Below are positions 52,252-62,162 of a DNA stretch of 64,000 bases, piece by piece. The DNA lies in NCBI RefSeq assembly GCF_002917885.1, contig NZ_PQNY01000011.1, positions 62,001 to 126,000 on the forward strand. The letters run 5' to 3'. The first letter of the stretch is position 1; each line of letters begins with the position of its first letter. This stretch comes from Flavobacterium croceum DSM 17960. Its GTDB lineage: Bacteria > Bacteroidota > Bacteroidia > Flavobacteriales > Flavobacteriaceae. The notes beneath the pieces were generated by a model. That model was given only the letters and a program-made list of their open reading frames with translations, searched no databases and was not told where the DNA came from. Made by a program: the position numbers and the translations under genes.

Positions 52252-53019
52252 TTAATTACTGTTTTTTTGTATAATTTCTTCAGCTAGGCTAATATAGTTT
52301 ATAGCTCCTTTGCTTGTAGCATCAAAGTTTATAATACTTTCACCAAAGCTAGGTGCTTCACTAAGTTTTACATTTCGTTGAATAATAGTTTTAAAAACCA
52401 TTTCACTAAAATGTTTTTGCACTTCTTCAACTACTTGATTTGACAATCTTAGTCGAGCGTCGTACATAGTGAGTAAAAGCCCTTCTATATCTAAGTTTGG
52501 ATTGTGTATTTTTTGTACGCTTTTTATCGTATTTAATAGTTTTCCTAATCCTTCGAGAGCAAAATATTCACATTGAATAGGAATTACCACACTATCTGCG
52601 GCAGTAAGAGCATTTAGTGTAAGTAGCCCCAACGAAGGAGCGCAATCTATAAGTATATAATCGTAATCATTTTTAATAGATTCTAATGCTTGCTTAAGCA
52701 TATATTCTCTTTGCTCCTTATCTACAAGTTCTATTTCAATAGCTACCAAATCTATATGAGCTGGTATTACATCTACATTTGGAGAAGAAGAAGCAATTAC
52801 AGCTTCTTTTGGTGTATTGCTATGTTCTAATATTTGATAAGTTCCTATTTCTACACTCTCAACATCTATGCCTAGACCAGAAGTTGCATTTGCTTGAGGA
52901 TCTGCATCTATCAGTAATACTTTTTTTTCTAAAACACCCAATGAAGCAGCAAGATTTACTGAAGTTGTGGTTTTTCCAACTCCTCCTTTTTGATTGGCGA
53001 CTGCAATAATTTTACCCAT
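52252..53019 (-). CDS. parA: Chromosome-partitioning ATPase ParA
   Basis: ParA is the deviant-Walker ATPase that moves ParB-parS complexes. The 255-residue protein has KGGVGKTT at 11-18, LLIDADPQANATSGLG and the YILIDCAPSLGLLT motif. I chose the ATG at 53019 because the protein then starts MGKIIAVANQKGG, the usual family start; a longer in-frame start at 53052 adds 11 residues without conservation. First gene of the parA-parB-DUF5683-dapB-lepB run. Confidence 0.97.
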   Translation of the reverse strand: MGKIIAVANQKGGVGKTTTSVNLAASLGVLEKKVLLIDADPQANATSGLGIDVESVEIGTYQILEHSNTPKEAVIASSSPNVDVIPAHIDLVAIEIELVDKEQREYMLKQALESIKNDYDYILIDCAPSLGLLTLNALTAADSVVIPIQCEYFALEGLGKLLNTIKSVQKIHNPNLDIEGLLLTMYDARLRLSNQVVEEVQKHFSEMVFKTIIQRNVKLSEAPSFGESIINFDATSKGAINYISLAEEIIQKNSN

Positions 53020-53131
53020 GTATCTTACTCGATTTAGGCGGTAAAAATACAATTTATTATTGTTTTGTCAATTGTATTTTCTTAACAAAATTGTAAAAGT
53101 TTTAAAATGAATTACATGAAATGTTAATAAC

Positions 53132-54013
53132 TTATTTGCTTCCTTTGGCTTTTATCATCATTTCTAGCATATCCCACATTTCTTGCGGAATTTTTTCTAA
53201 AATATTAAATTCTCCTGCACCTTGTAGCCATTCTCCACCATCTATGGTAATCACTTCTCCATTAATATAAGATGAAAAATCAGAAACAAGATAAGCGGCT
53301 AGATTTGCCAATTCTTGATGGTTTCCAACTCTTTTAAGAGGTACTTTTTTTGCCATATCAAATTTTTCGGCTAAGTCGCCAGGTAACAATCTATCCCAAG
53401 CGCCTTTTGTTGGAAATGGTCCTGGAGCAATAGCATTCATTCTAATACCATATTTTGCCCATTCTACAGCCAAGCTTCTCGTCATGGCCAAAACGCCTGC
53501 TTTTGCTGTAGCACTTGGAACAACATAGCCCGAGCCAGTCCAAGCATAAGTGGTTACAATATTAAGTACATTGCAATTGGTTTGTTTGGTACTGATCCAA
53601 TGTTTTCCAAAAGCCAAAGTACAATTTTTAGAACCTTTTAATACAATGTCGATTATGGTGTCAAAAGCATTTGCTGATAGTCTTTCGGTAGGAGATATAA
53701 AATTCCCTGCGGCATTGTTTAACAAAACATCTACTTTTCCAAAAGTTTTTAAAACTTCGGCTAGCATAGCTTCTACTTGATCGTAGTGTCGTACATCACA
53801 TTGTATAGGAATACATTTGCAATGAGTATTTTTTTCCAATTCGGAAGCGGTGGTTTTTAGTTTTTCTAAATCTCTAGAAGTGATAGCCACATTGGCTCCA
53901 AGTTCCAAAAAATATTTGGTCATAGCTTTGCCCAATCCGCTACCTCCGCCAGTAACTACAATAACTTTGTTTGCCAATGCATTGTCGCGAAGCATTTTTG
54001 CTGAAAAATCCAT
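53132..54013 (-). CDS. SDR oxidoreductase, 2,4-dienoyl-CoA reductase-like
   Basis: A 293-residue short-chain dehydrogenase. It has VVTGGGSGLGKAM for NADP, NNAAGNF and the DECR-type active site TTYAWTGSGYVVPSATAKAG in place of the usual YxxxK, plus IAPGPFPTKGA and INGEVITIDGGEWL. The resemblance to mitochondrial DECR1 is strong, so reduction of 2,4-dienoyl-CoA in unsaturated fatty acid oxidation is likely. I chose the ATG at 54013, because the longer start would overlap the -7 box. No other beta-oxidation gene is adjacent. Confidence 0.9.
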   Translation of the reverse strand: MDFSAKMLRDNALANKVIVVTGGGSGLGKAMTKYFLELGANVAITSRDLEKLKTTASELEKNTHCKCIPIQCDVRHYDQVEAMLAEVLKTFGKVDVLLNNAAGNFISPTERLSANAFDTIIDIVLKGSKNCTLAFGKHWISTKQTNCNVLNIVTTYAWTGSGYVVPSATAKAGVLAMTRSLAVEWAKYGIRMNAIAPGPFPTKGAWDRLLPGDLAEKFDMAKKVPLKRVGNHQELANLAAYLVSDFSSYINGEVITIDGGEWLQGAGEFNILEKIPQEMWDMLEMMIKAKGSK

Positions 54014-54031
54014 ACAGTAAAATTTTAGTTT

Positions 54032-54039
54032 CAAAGTTA
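54032..54039 (-). promoter_or_regulatory. -7 box (TAACTTTG on the minus strand) for the dienoyl-CoA reductase-like gene
   Basis: CAAAGTTA on the plus strand reads TAACTTTG on the minus strand, 18 bases before the ATG at 54013. Confidence 0.55.
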
Positions 54040-54297
54040 TTTGTTTTTGTTATGCAAGCATAGTTTTTTTTGAAATAAATTTAATTTTAATGTTAATTGA
54101 TGCGAAATTTGGTTTCGTTATGTTGTTTTTTTTCTAATGTCTGTTTTTTTGAATTGTTTTTAATAAATATTTGAAAACAAATGCTTTAACTCTCTTTTTT
54201 TTCTTTTAAAATTCAGTAATTATTAAAGTGCTTAACTCTATCAGATAGAATTTTATTCTAAATTTATACCATAACTCTAATCTGAATAAATTTTAAG

Positions 54298-57200
54298 ATG
54301 ATGCAGCAAAATTTACAATTACAATCAATTCAGAAAGCAAGTAGCGTTTTTAAAAAATTGTTACAACTGCTTTTTGAAAGAAGAAATTCAAATTCTAAAA
54401 TCCATAATTGGTCGTTCCGATTAATGATTGGACTATTTATGATAATTTCTTCAGCCATGTATTCGCAAATGGCATTGGAGTCTTTTGAATCGGGAATACC
54501 AGCTACTTGGAGTAAATTTCAAAATAGCTTTGGGACATCGGCTTGGACCACAATTCCCGATGGTTATTTAGGAGGTAGCGCAGCTTATATTAATCCTGCT
54601 GCAGATAATATTGGCGCAGGTAATACTGCCGAATATTATTTGGTAACACCTTCTGTAACTGCGCCTTCTAATGGTGAAATACGATTCTATACCAAACAAG
54701 GCAGTGCTACAAACAACGGTACAATTTATCAATTAAGATTATCCACTGCAAGTCAGCCAGATATTAATGGTTTTACAATTGTGTTGCAGTCTTGGACAGA
54801 GGCCCAACTTAACACCAACGCTACTACTTATGAAGAAAAAATAGTTGCTTTGCCTGCTAGTATTCCTGCAGGATTGAATTTTTATTTAGCCTTTGTTGCG
54901 GTAAATGCACAAACAGGGGCAACTGCATCTGGAGATTCATGGTATGTAGATAATGTTAGGATAATTTCTTCTTGTCAAAAGGTAGTTTCTACAAACTTTA
55001 CTACTTCTAATATTTCTGCATACGGAGCAAATTTATCATGGACGCATCCATCAGCCACTAATTTTCAGATTCAGGTATTACCTCAAGGTGGAACTCCAAC
55101 TGGAACAGGTACGTCTACTTCAAACAGTTATTATGCTTCAGGTTTGTCGCAAAACACTACTTATGATGTGTATATTAAAACAGTTTGTGATGCTACTACT
55201 GCGAGTGATTGGGCAGGTCCTTTTTCATTTAAAACTAAATTGATAGGAACATTATGTACTGAGCCAATTATTATTAATCCAACAACTACTACACCTTATT
55301 CTTTGAGTGGTAATTTAGCAAATTATCAAAATACAAGTGTAACTTATACCACACAAGGTACAAACTGTTTGTCTCCTGCTATAACAGGTAATTATCTTAA
55401 TGGAGCTAAAGTTTTTTTTAGTTTTACACCTACACAAACAGGTTTGATTACAGTTACAACATCTACTGCCAATACAACACCTTTGGCCACTACCAATTGT
55501 TATAATCATATAACGGGAACTTTTATATATAATGGATGTTCTAATGTTGGAGTAAACTGTTTAGCAGGTATGAATACGAGTGCTGCAAATACTCCAAAGC
55601 AAATACCTAATTTTTATGTACAAGCAGGACAAACTTACATTATAGTACTTTCATCTAGTTTAACTCAAACAGCAGGAATTTGCTTTAATATAAGTGTTAA
55701 TTATGCTACATGTCCTGCACCAGCTACTTTTACTTACAAAGATTTACAACAAACTTCTGGTTTATTCTCTTGGGATAATAACGGAAGTTTAGTATCTAAT
55801 TGGCAATATTTAGTACAACCAGCTGCTACAGCAGCTCCTTCGGCTTCAACAACAGGTACAGCTACTACAACCAATATTGATAATACTGTATCTGGACTAA
55901 CTGCTGCTACTGCTTATAAATTATATGTTAGATCAGTTTGTGGAGGTACTCCTGGGGCTTGGAGTGTAGGATACCCTTTTACAACTCAATGTAATACTTT
56001 TAATACGCCATATTCTCAAGATTTTACAGGTACTTCTACAACTGTTCCAGCACCTTGTTGGACAGCATTAGATGTTAATAATGATGGAGTAACTTGGTCA
56101 TATTTGTCGAGTGCTGCTACTATGCAAACGAGCACATATCAAAATTATAATAATGATATGTTTATTTCTCCTCAAATAAATTTTTCGGGAGTTCAAAAAA
56201 GAATTCGCTATAAATATGCTGTCAATTCGGGTACTTCAAAATACTCTGTAAAAATTTCAACTACAGGTATTGGAGCTTCAAATTTTACATATACGTTATT
56301 ACCTGAAACTACAATTACTAATACCACCTTGACAGAAAAGATAATTAATATTCCAACATCTGTAACGGGATTAGTTAATATAGCTTTTGTTGTTTCTCCA
56401 GGTACAGGTAGTACCGCTACTAGAATTAATATTGATGATGTTTTTATTGAAGACAAACCAGCTTGTTCAACTCCAATTACCCCAAGTGTTGTAACAGGAT
56501 CAATTACTACAACAAGTGCTCAGTTTCAATGGACTTTAGGCGATACAGAAACACAATGGGAATATGTAATTGTACCTCAGGGCGATGCAGTTACTACAGG
56601 TACACCAGTTTTAACAAGCTCGAATCCTTTAACCGTGAATGGTTTAACACATGCTACTCGATATGACTTTTACATAAGAGCATATTGTAGTTCAAGTTTG
56701 CAAAGTGCTTGGGTAGGACCATTAAACTTTGTTACACTATGTAGTTCGTTTGATGCACCTTATACAGAAACTTTTAATGATGTTGATCCTACAACCAAAA
56801 AGTTTTGTTGGAGTATAAATAATGTAAATAATGATGCTGCTAAATGGACAATTTCTGCCACAGAAGCTGCGATTTTGAGAGGTTTTAACGGACCTACTTC
56901 TTTTAATGATTGGATAATAAGCCCTGCAATTAATACGGTAGGAAATAAAAAACTTACATTCAAATATAGAGCATTAGCTACTCCTTTTACACCAAATCCG
57001 AGAGCAGGATTGGAAGTTTTAATCTCTACTACAGATACTAATCCTTCGAGTTTTACAGTAATTCAACCTTTGTTTGAATTTACAAATACAGTTTATGCAG
57101 AAAAATCATTATATTTTACAGGAAACGGACCAGTATATATAGCCTTTAGAGTACCGCCTACTATGACTTCTCCTGGAACTGTATCTACATTAAATTTAGA

Positions 57201-60200
57201 TGATATTAATATCGTAGATGCGCCGCCTTGTCCAAATCCAGCTAATTTAGTAGTTACCAATATAACTCAGACGAATGCTACTTTTTCTTGGTTGCAAGGA
57301 TATGCAGAGAATCAATGGCAAATAGCTATTCAACCACAAGGAACAGGTTTACCAACTTCTGGAACTGTAATAAATACAAATCCTTACACAACAACAGTAT
57401 TAACTCCAAATACAGCTTACGAAGTATATATTAGAGCAAATTGTACAAATAATAATACAACAAGTGATTGGGTAGGGCCTGTTACTTTTAGAACACTTTG
57501 TACTGCTTACAATACACCATTTGTAGAGACTTTTAACACAGACTCTACATCTGAAGAATGTTGGAGAGTAGTAAACAATAACAATGATGCTAACCCATGG
57601 AATATGAATGTTACGGTAAATCCGTATGAAGGGAACCAAATGGCAGGTATGTTTACAGGAAGTAATGGTGCCAATGATGATTGGTTGATTTCTCCACCAA
57701 TTAACATACAGCCAAATCAAAGATTAAGATATTACTACAGAGTTAATAATTCATCTTTTACAGAAGATTTAAAAATTAAAGTTTCCACAAATGGAGTAGA
57801 ACTATCACAATTTACAACTACAATTTACGATTCAGATACTGACCCTGTTTTAATAAATAATACGTATTATAAAGAAAAGGTAATTAATTTACCAGCTAGT
57901 TTAACTGGTATAATTAATATAGCCTTTCAAGTGCCGTATAGAGCTCCTGAGCCTATAGGTTATAGAGGACAATTGTTGTTTATAGATAAAGTAATTGTAG
58001 AAGATATACCTGTATGTGCAACACCTACAAATGTAATTATGCAAAACGTGTTAGATACATCAGCACAGGTAACTTGGAATGCCAATGCAGGAGAAACATC
58101 TTGGGAGGTAGTGGTTCAGCCATACGGAACACCAGCTCCAACTGCAACAGCAAATCCATTATATTCTCATATAGCCACTTCCATACCCTATACAGTAACT
58201 GGATTAAATGCTTCTACTAAATATCAAGTTTATGTAAGAGCAATATGTAATGCAAGTACTCAAAGTGTTTGGACAACTCCAATAGAGTTTAATACTAAAT
58301 GTAATATGAACGATTTGTGTGAATATACATTTACATTATCAGGAGGTACTTCAAATGGAGTAGGAGGTGATTTTGATATTTATCAGAATGGAGCTATAGT
58401 ACAATCATTTAGTTTTCCTACTGGGCCAGCAAATGTTACTCCGCCGCCAGTAGATGTAACCGTATTTTTATGCAACGGAACTCAATTTTCATTATTTTGG
58501 GATTCTATAGGGACTGCTTTAAATCAATATCCAAATGCAGTAATACAAATAAAAAATAGTTCAGGTACAGTGGTTTGGACAAGTCCAGCAGGCTTAGGAG
58601 TACCGAGAACAACATTGTATACAGGTGTTCCAACTTGTGGAACAATTACATGTCCGCAACCAACAAATCTAACTGTAAATAGTCAAGGTGTACTATCTTG
58701 GACTGCAGGAGGAACAGAAACCCAATGGGAAGTAGCTATACAGCCTGTAGGTAATGGAACGATACCTCAATCGGGTACGATAGTGTCTTCGCCAACATAT
58801 ACTCCCACAGCTACAGATTTTACCAACTTAACTTCTGGTACTTATGAATTTTTAGTTCGTGCTATATGTGGTAGTGGAAATACAAGTTATTGGTCTGGAC
58901 CTAAAGTGTTTATTACTAACGACGATGCTTCTCATGCACTTACTGTTCCAGTAAACAATACCAATCTTTGTACAAATACGGCAACTAAGGTTTCTTTTGT
59001 TGGGGCTACTCCTTCTTCAGAATCTAGTTCATGTTCAACGGTAAATAATGGCGATATTTGGTTCCAATTTGTGGCAACATCAAAAGTTCATGTTATAGAA
59101 GCCAATGGTTTTACAGGTAATTTTTATCAGAGTTCTGGTGATGAGCCTTATCCAAATATGATGATGACTTTGTATAAAGTTTTAACCGATGGAAGTTTGC
59201 AACAAGTAACTTGTAGTGAAAATAATTCTATTGTAGCTCAATATATGTCGGAGTTAGTTGTAGGAACTACTTATAAGTTGAGATTGACATTAATTTCTCC
59301 AACTCAAAATACAAGACAATTTGAAATTTGTATAAAAACACCTTCAGATTTATGTAATGTAGATGTTGTGAATGGAGGTTTTGAGGAGCCACCAATGCCA
59401 TTTGTTACTGGAGTTTCTACTATTTCTACTCAATATGTTGTACCTGGATGGAGAGTTAATTTGAATACTTGGAGTTCAATTTTCTTTACAGAGGAATTAA
59501 ATTCTTTAGGTGCAGGACCAATAGAAGGTGGGCAATGTATACAATTATTATCGGATCCTGAGGCAGATTGGAATCCTTCAGATCCAAATATCAAAGGTTT
59601 GTATAAAGATTTAGATTCATCAGAATTAACTCAAATTAATTATAATTTTGCTCATGCAGCTAGAAATACGTCTGGTAGTTCAGTTCAGCTATTTGCAGGA
59701 CCACCATCAGGACCTTTTACATTATTAACAGAGTCATATTCTCCGGGTGCTTTATGGATAATGAATAGTGGTTCGTACAATGTTCCAACAGGTCAAAATA
59801 TTACTCGATTTATATTTAGATCTAAACAAAATATTATTGGAAACTTACTAGACGCAGTAAATTTTAAGGGATTTAATGGTATAAATACTCCAAATAAAAC
59901 TTTAACTTGTAGTCAAGTAACCACTTCTGTAGATGCAGAAGGATTAGGGGTTTGGGAAGCAGATTCTTCTAATCCTGCCGAAACTATAATTGAAAATCCA
60001 AATAATGCTACTACAAATATTTCTGGTTTTAATACTTCTGGAATCTACAAGTATCATTGGAAAACAAGATATTGTGATAATATTATAACAATTACATACC
60101 AAGGCATATCTACTACACCTACTACTAGTCCAGTTGGTTTATGTCTTAATGAAACAGCATCGGCTTTAACTGCAACTGTACCTTCTGGATATACTTTAAT

Positions 60201-61152
60201 GTGGTATACTACTTCTGTAGGTGGTACAGGTAGTACAACGGCTCCTATACCTTCTACTAATTTGGTTGGAACTACTACTTATTATGTAAGTGCGGTAGAC
60301 TCAGCAGGATGCATTGGACCTAGAGCATCAATAGTAGTAACTGTAAATACTTTACCAACAGCAAGCATAAGCGGAACAACAACAATTTGTTCAGGAACAG
60401 GAGCAACGATAAGTTTTAATGGTACACCAAATGCTACAGTAAGTTATACTATCAATGGTGGAGCTACACAAACAATCGTATTAAACAATAGTGGAAGTGC
60501 GAGTGTAAGTACAGGCAACCTAAGTTCGAGTGCTAGTTATGCTTTAGTAAGTGTAAGTTCAGCCACTACACCATCATGTAGTCAAACTGTAACAGGAAGC
60601 GCAGTAATAAGCTTGTATTCAGTAATACAAACCGATGTTTCTGCAACATGTATTGACTATGAATTACAATTAACAACTTCACCTATAAATAATTCTTACA
60701 ATACTACTTCAGCTAGTTATCAATGGGTAGATTCAAATGGGGTTTCTGTAGGTTCTAACATTGATACTTTTAATGTGAATGATTATTTAGAAATGTATCC
60801 AAATGCAAGTTTCCCTCTTACATTTACAGTTATAGTAAGTCAAAATGGATGTTCAGGTTCAGATTCAATTATTATAGAAAACCATCCATGTAAGTTAATA
60901 CCAAAAGGAATTTCACCAAATGGAGATGGAGATAATGATCGTTTTGATTTGAATGGTTTAGGAGTAAATGAATTAGTAGTATTTAATAGATATGGTACCA
61001 AAGTATATGGTTTTCAAGGTAAATATACAAACCAGTGGAGTGGCTTATCAGATGATGGAAAAGAACTTCCAGACGGAACATATTTTTACAGTATTGTAAA
61101 AGACAACGGTACTACAGTAACGGGTTGGGTTTACATCAATAGACAATATTAA
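54298..61152 (+). CDS. Giant modular surface protein with FN3 and adhesin-like modules and CHU_C (type B) sorting domain
   Basis: A 2284-residue protein for type IX secretion. The long n-region (about 1-40) precedes a signal segment ending near 57. Four jelly-roll 'choice-of-anchor J'-like modules each end in a D-D-[VI]-x-I[VI]ED-like strand (about 58-222, 569-722, 816-978 and 1070-1238), separated by FN3 modules (about 223-314, 473-568, 722-815, 978-1070, 1240-1334 and 1450-1542). A 315-472 PPC-like region, a DUF642-like NGGFEEP module (about 1684-1860) and Ig-like parts (about 1938-2199) follow. The C-terminal 85 residues (PKGISPNGDGDNDRFD to VYINRQY) are the CHU_C type B sorting domain. 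It is likely an adhesin or surface-exposed glycoprotein; no catalytic module is recognised. Confidence 0.92.
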   Translation: MMQQNLQLQSIQKASSVFKKLLQLLFERRNSNSKIHNWSFRLMIGLFMIISSAMYSQMALESFESGIPATWSKFQNSFGTSAWTTIPDGYLGGSAAYINPAADNIGAGNTAEYYLVTPSVTAPSNGEIRFYTKQGSATNNGTIYQLRLSTASQPDINGFTIVLQSWTEAQLNTNATTYEEKIVALPASIPAGLNFYLAFVAVNAQTGATASGDSWYVDNVRIISSCQKVVSTNFTTSNISAYGANLSWTHPSATNFQIQVLPQGGTPTGTGTSTSNSYYASGLSQNTTYDVYIKTVCDATTASDWAGPFSFKTKLIGTLCTEPIIINPTTTTPYSLSGNLANYQNTSVTYTTQGTNCLSPAITGNYLNGAKVFFSFTPTQTGLITVTTSTANTTPLATTNCYNHITGTFIYNGCSNVGVNCLAGMNTSAANTPKQIPNFYVQAGQTYIIVLSSSLTQTAGICFNISVNYATCPAPATFTYKDLQQTSGLFSWDNNGSLVSNWQYLVQPAATAAPSASTTGTATTTNIDNTVSGLTAATAYKLYVRSVCGGTPGAWSVGYPFTTQCNTFNTPYSQDFTGTSTTVPAPCWTALDVNNDGVTWSYLSSAATMQTSTYQNYNNDMFISPQINFSGVQKRIRYKYAVNSGTSKYSVKISTTGIGASNFTYTLLPETTITNTTLTEKIINIPTSVTGLVNIAFVVSPGTGSTATRINIDDVFIEDKPACSTPITPSVVTGSITTTSAQFQWTLGDTETQWEYVIVPQGDAVTTGTPVLTSSNPLTVNGLTHATRYDFYIRAYCSSSLQSAWVGPLNFVTLCSSFDAPYTETFNDVDPTTKKFCWSINNVNNDAAKWTISATEAAILRGFNGPTSFNDWIISPAINTVGNKKLTFKYRALATPFTPNPRAGLEVLISTTDTNPSSFTVIQPLFEFTNTVYAEKSLYFTGNGPVYIAFRVPPTMTSPGTVSTLNLDDINIVDAPPCPNPANLVVTNITQTNATFSWLQGYAENQWQIAIQPQGTGLPTSGTVINTNPYTTTVLTPNTAYEVYIRANCTNNNTTSDWVGPVTFRTLCTAYNTPFVETFNTDSTSEECWRVVNNNNDANPWNMNVTVNPYEGNQMAGMFTGSNGANDDWLISPPINIQPNQRLRYYYRVNNSSFTEDLKIKVSTNGVELSQFTTTIYDSDTDPVLINNTYYKEKVINLPASLTGIINIAFQVPYRAPEPIGYRGQLLFIDKVIVEDIPVCATPTNVIMQNVLDTSAQVTWNANAGETSWEVVVQPYGTPAPTATANPLYSHIATSIPYTVTGLNASTKYQVYVRAICNASTQSVWTTPIEFNTKCNMNDLCEYTFTLSGGTSNGVGGDFDIYQNGAIVQSFSFPTGPANVTPPPVDVTVFLCNGTQFSLFWDSIGTALNQYPNAVIQIKNSSGTVVWTSPAGLGVPRTTLYTGVPTCGTITCPQPTNLTVNSQGVLSWTAGGTETQWEVAIQPVGNGTIPQSGTIVSSPTYTPTATDFTNLTSGTYEFLVRAICGSGNTSYWSGPKVFITNDDASHALTVPVNNTNLCTNTATKVSFVGATPSSESSSCSTVNNGDIWFQFVATSKVHVIEANGFTGNFYQSSGDEPYPNMMMTLYKVLTDGSLQQVTCSENNSIVAQYMSELVVGTTYKLRLTLISPTQNTRQFEICIKTPSDLCNVDVVNGGFEEPPMPFVTGVSTISTQYVVPGWRVNLNTWSSIFFTEELNSLGAGPIEGGQCIQLLSDPEADWNPSDPNIKGLYKDLDSSELTQINYNFAHAARNTSGSSVQLFAGPPSGPFTLLTESYSPGALWIMNSGSYNVPTGQNITRFIFRSKQNIIGNLLDAVNFKGFNGINTPNKTLTCSQVTTSVDAEGLGVWEADSSNPAETIIENPNNATTNISGFNTSGIYKYHWKTRYCDNIITITYQGISTTPTTSPVGLCLNETASALTATVPSGYTLMWYTTSVGGTGSTTAPIPSTNLVGTTTYYVSAVDSAGCIGPRASIVVTVNTLPTASISGTTTICSGTGATISFNGTPNATVSYTINGGATQTIVLNNSGSASVSTGNLSSSASYALVSVSSATTPSCSQTVTGSAVISLYSVIQTDVSATCIDYELQLTTSPINNSYNTTSASYQWVDSNGVSVGSNIDTFNVNDYLEMYPNASFPLTFTVIVSQNGCSGSDSIIIENHPCKLIPKGISPNGDGDNDRFDLNGLGVNELVVFNRYGTKVYGFQGKYTNQWSGLSDDGKELPDGTYFYSIVKDNGTTVTGWVYINRQY

Positions 61153-61166
61153 TATCAATAATAATT

Positions 61167-61197
61167 ACCTGTCTTTATATAATTTATAAAGGCAGGT
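61167..61197 (+). other. Intercistronic hairpin between surface-protein and PorP/SprF genes
   Basis: A 13-bp stem (61167-61179 with 61185-61197, one T-G pair) with a 5-base loop lies between the two genes. It has no T run, so it looks like an mRNA processing or partial-attenuation structure rather than a strong terminator. Confidence 0.5.
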
Positions 61198-61213
61198 TTA
61201 ATCGAAAACACGT

Positions 61214-62149
61214 ATGAAAAAAATATATTTTGCATTAGCGGTATTGTCTTTATTGAATAGTAAGATATTCGCACAACAAAATCCTCACTACACTCAATAT
61301 ATGTATAATATGAATGTGGTAAACCCTGCATATGCAGGTTCTAAAGAAACTTTGTCTGGAGGATTATTATATAGACAACAATGGGCAGGATTAGAAGGAG
61401 CTCCAAAAACAGCTACTTTAGCTTTGCATAGTCCGATAGGTAAAAATGTTGGATTAGGTATATCGGCTATTTCAGATAAAATTGGTCCAATTGAAGAAAA
61501 TAATTTTTACGCAGATTTTTCTTATAAATTAAATTTAGGAGGAAATCATAGATTATCATTTGGTTTAAAAGCAGGAGCTACTTTTCAAAAAGTTGGGCTT
61601 TTCTCCGAAATTGGAAATGGATATATTCAACAAGCAGGAGATATCTCTTTTAGACAAGATGCTAATAATACTTTTTTAAACATTGGTGCAGGAATATTCT
61701 ATCATACCAATAAATATTATGCAGCTTTTTCGGTGCCGAATATGCTAGATCAAAATTATTTAGACATTACCAATAATGGTCAAGTATACCAATTTGGTAG
61801 CACAAAACAACATTACTTTTTTACAGGAGGTTATGTGTTTGATTTATCATCAAATACCAAATTTAAACCTTCTTTTATGATGAAGTCTGCATTTAATGCA
61901 CCAATTTCATTTGACTTTTCTGCTAATTTTCTGTTTTTTGAAAAATTTGAAATAGGAGGAACTTATAGGCTAGATGACTCTATGGGGGCAATGATAAATT
62001 ATGCCATAACACCTAGTATAAGGTTAGGATATGCCTACGATCATGTTCTTTCAGATTTAAAAGTAACAACGACCGCATCGCACGAATTTATGTTGTTGTT
62101 TGATTTGAATTTTTCTAAAAAAGTATCCGTTTCACCAAGATTCTTCTAA
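61214..62149 (+). CDS. PorP/SprF-family type IX secretion membrane protein
   Basis: A 311-residue outer-membrane barrel. It has a signal peptide (about 1-20, FAQ) and the family hallmark QNPHYTQYMYNMNVVNPAYAGSKE, then alternating beta strands to the C-terminus (SVSPRFF). In F. johnsoniae, SprF is needed to secrete the adhesin SprB, and CHU_C proteins are often encoded beside a PorP/SprF homologue. This one sits 61 bases after such a protein, so it probably serves as its dedicated partner (inference). An OmpA-family gene follows 13 bases later. Confidence 0.92.
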   Translation: MKKIYFALAVLSLLNSKIFAQQNPHYTQYMYNMNVVNPAYAGSKETLSGGLLYRQQWAGLEGAPKTATLALHSPIGKNVGLGISAISDKIGPIEENNFYADFSYKLNLGGNHRLSFGLKAGATFQKVGLFSEIGNGYIQQAGDISFRQDANNTFLNIGAGIFYHTNKYYAAFSVPNMLDQNYLDITNNGQVYQFGSTKQHYFFTGGYVFDLSSNTKFKPSFMMKSAFNAPISFDFSANFLFFEKFEIGGTYRLDDSMGAMINYAITPSIRLGYAYDHVLSDLKVTTTASHEFMLLFDLNFSKKVSVSPRFF

Positions 62150-62162
62150 TCTAAGTAACATT

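Noticed and set aside
54298-61152. Repetitive DNA in the giant gene as a possible CRISPR or tandem-repeat array
   Set aside because: The repeats are diverged protein modules (FN3 and jelly-roll) in one continuous frame with no short identical direct repeats or regular spacers.
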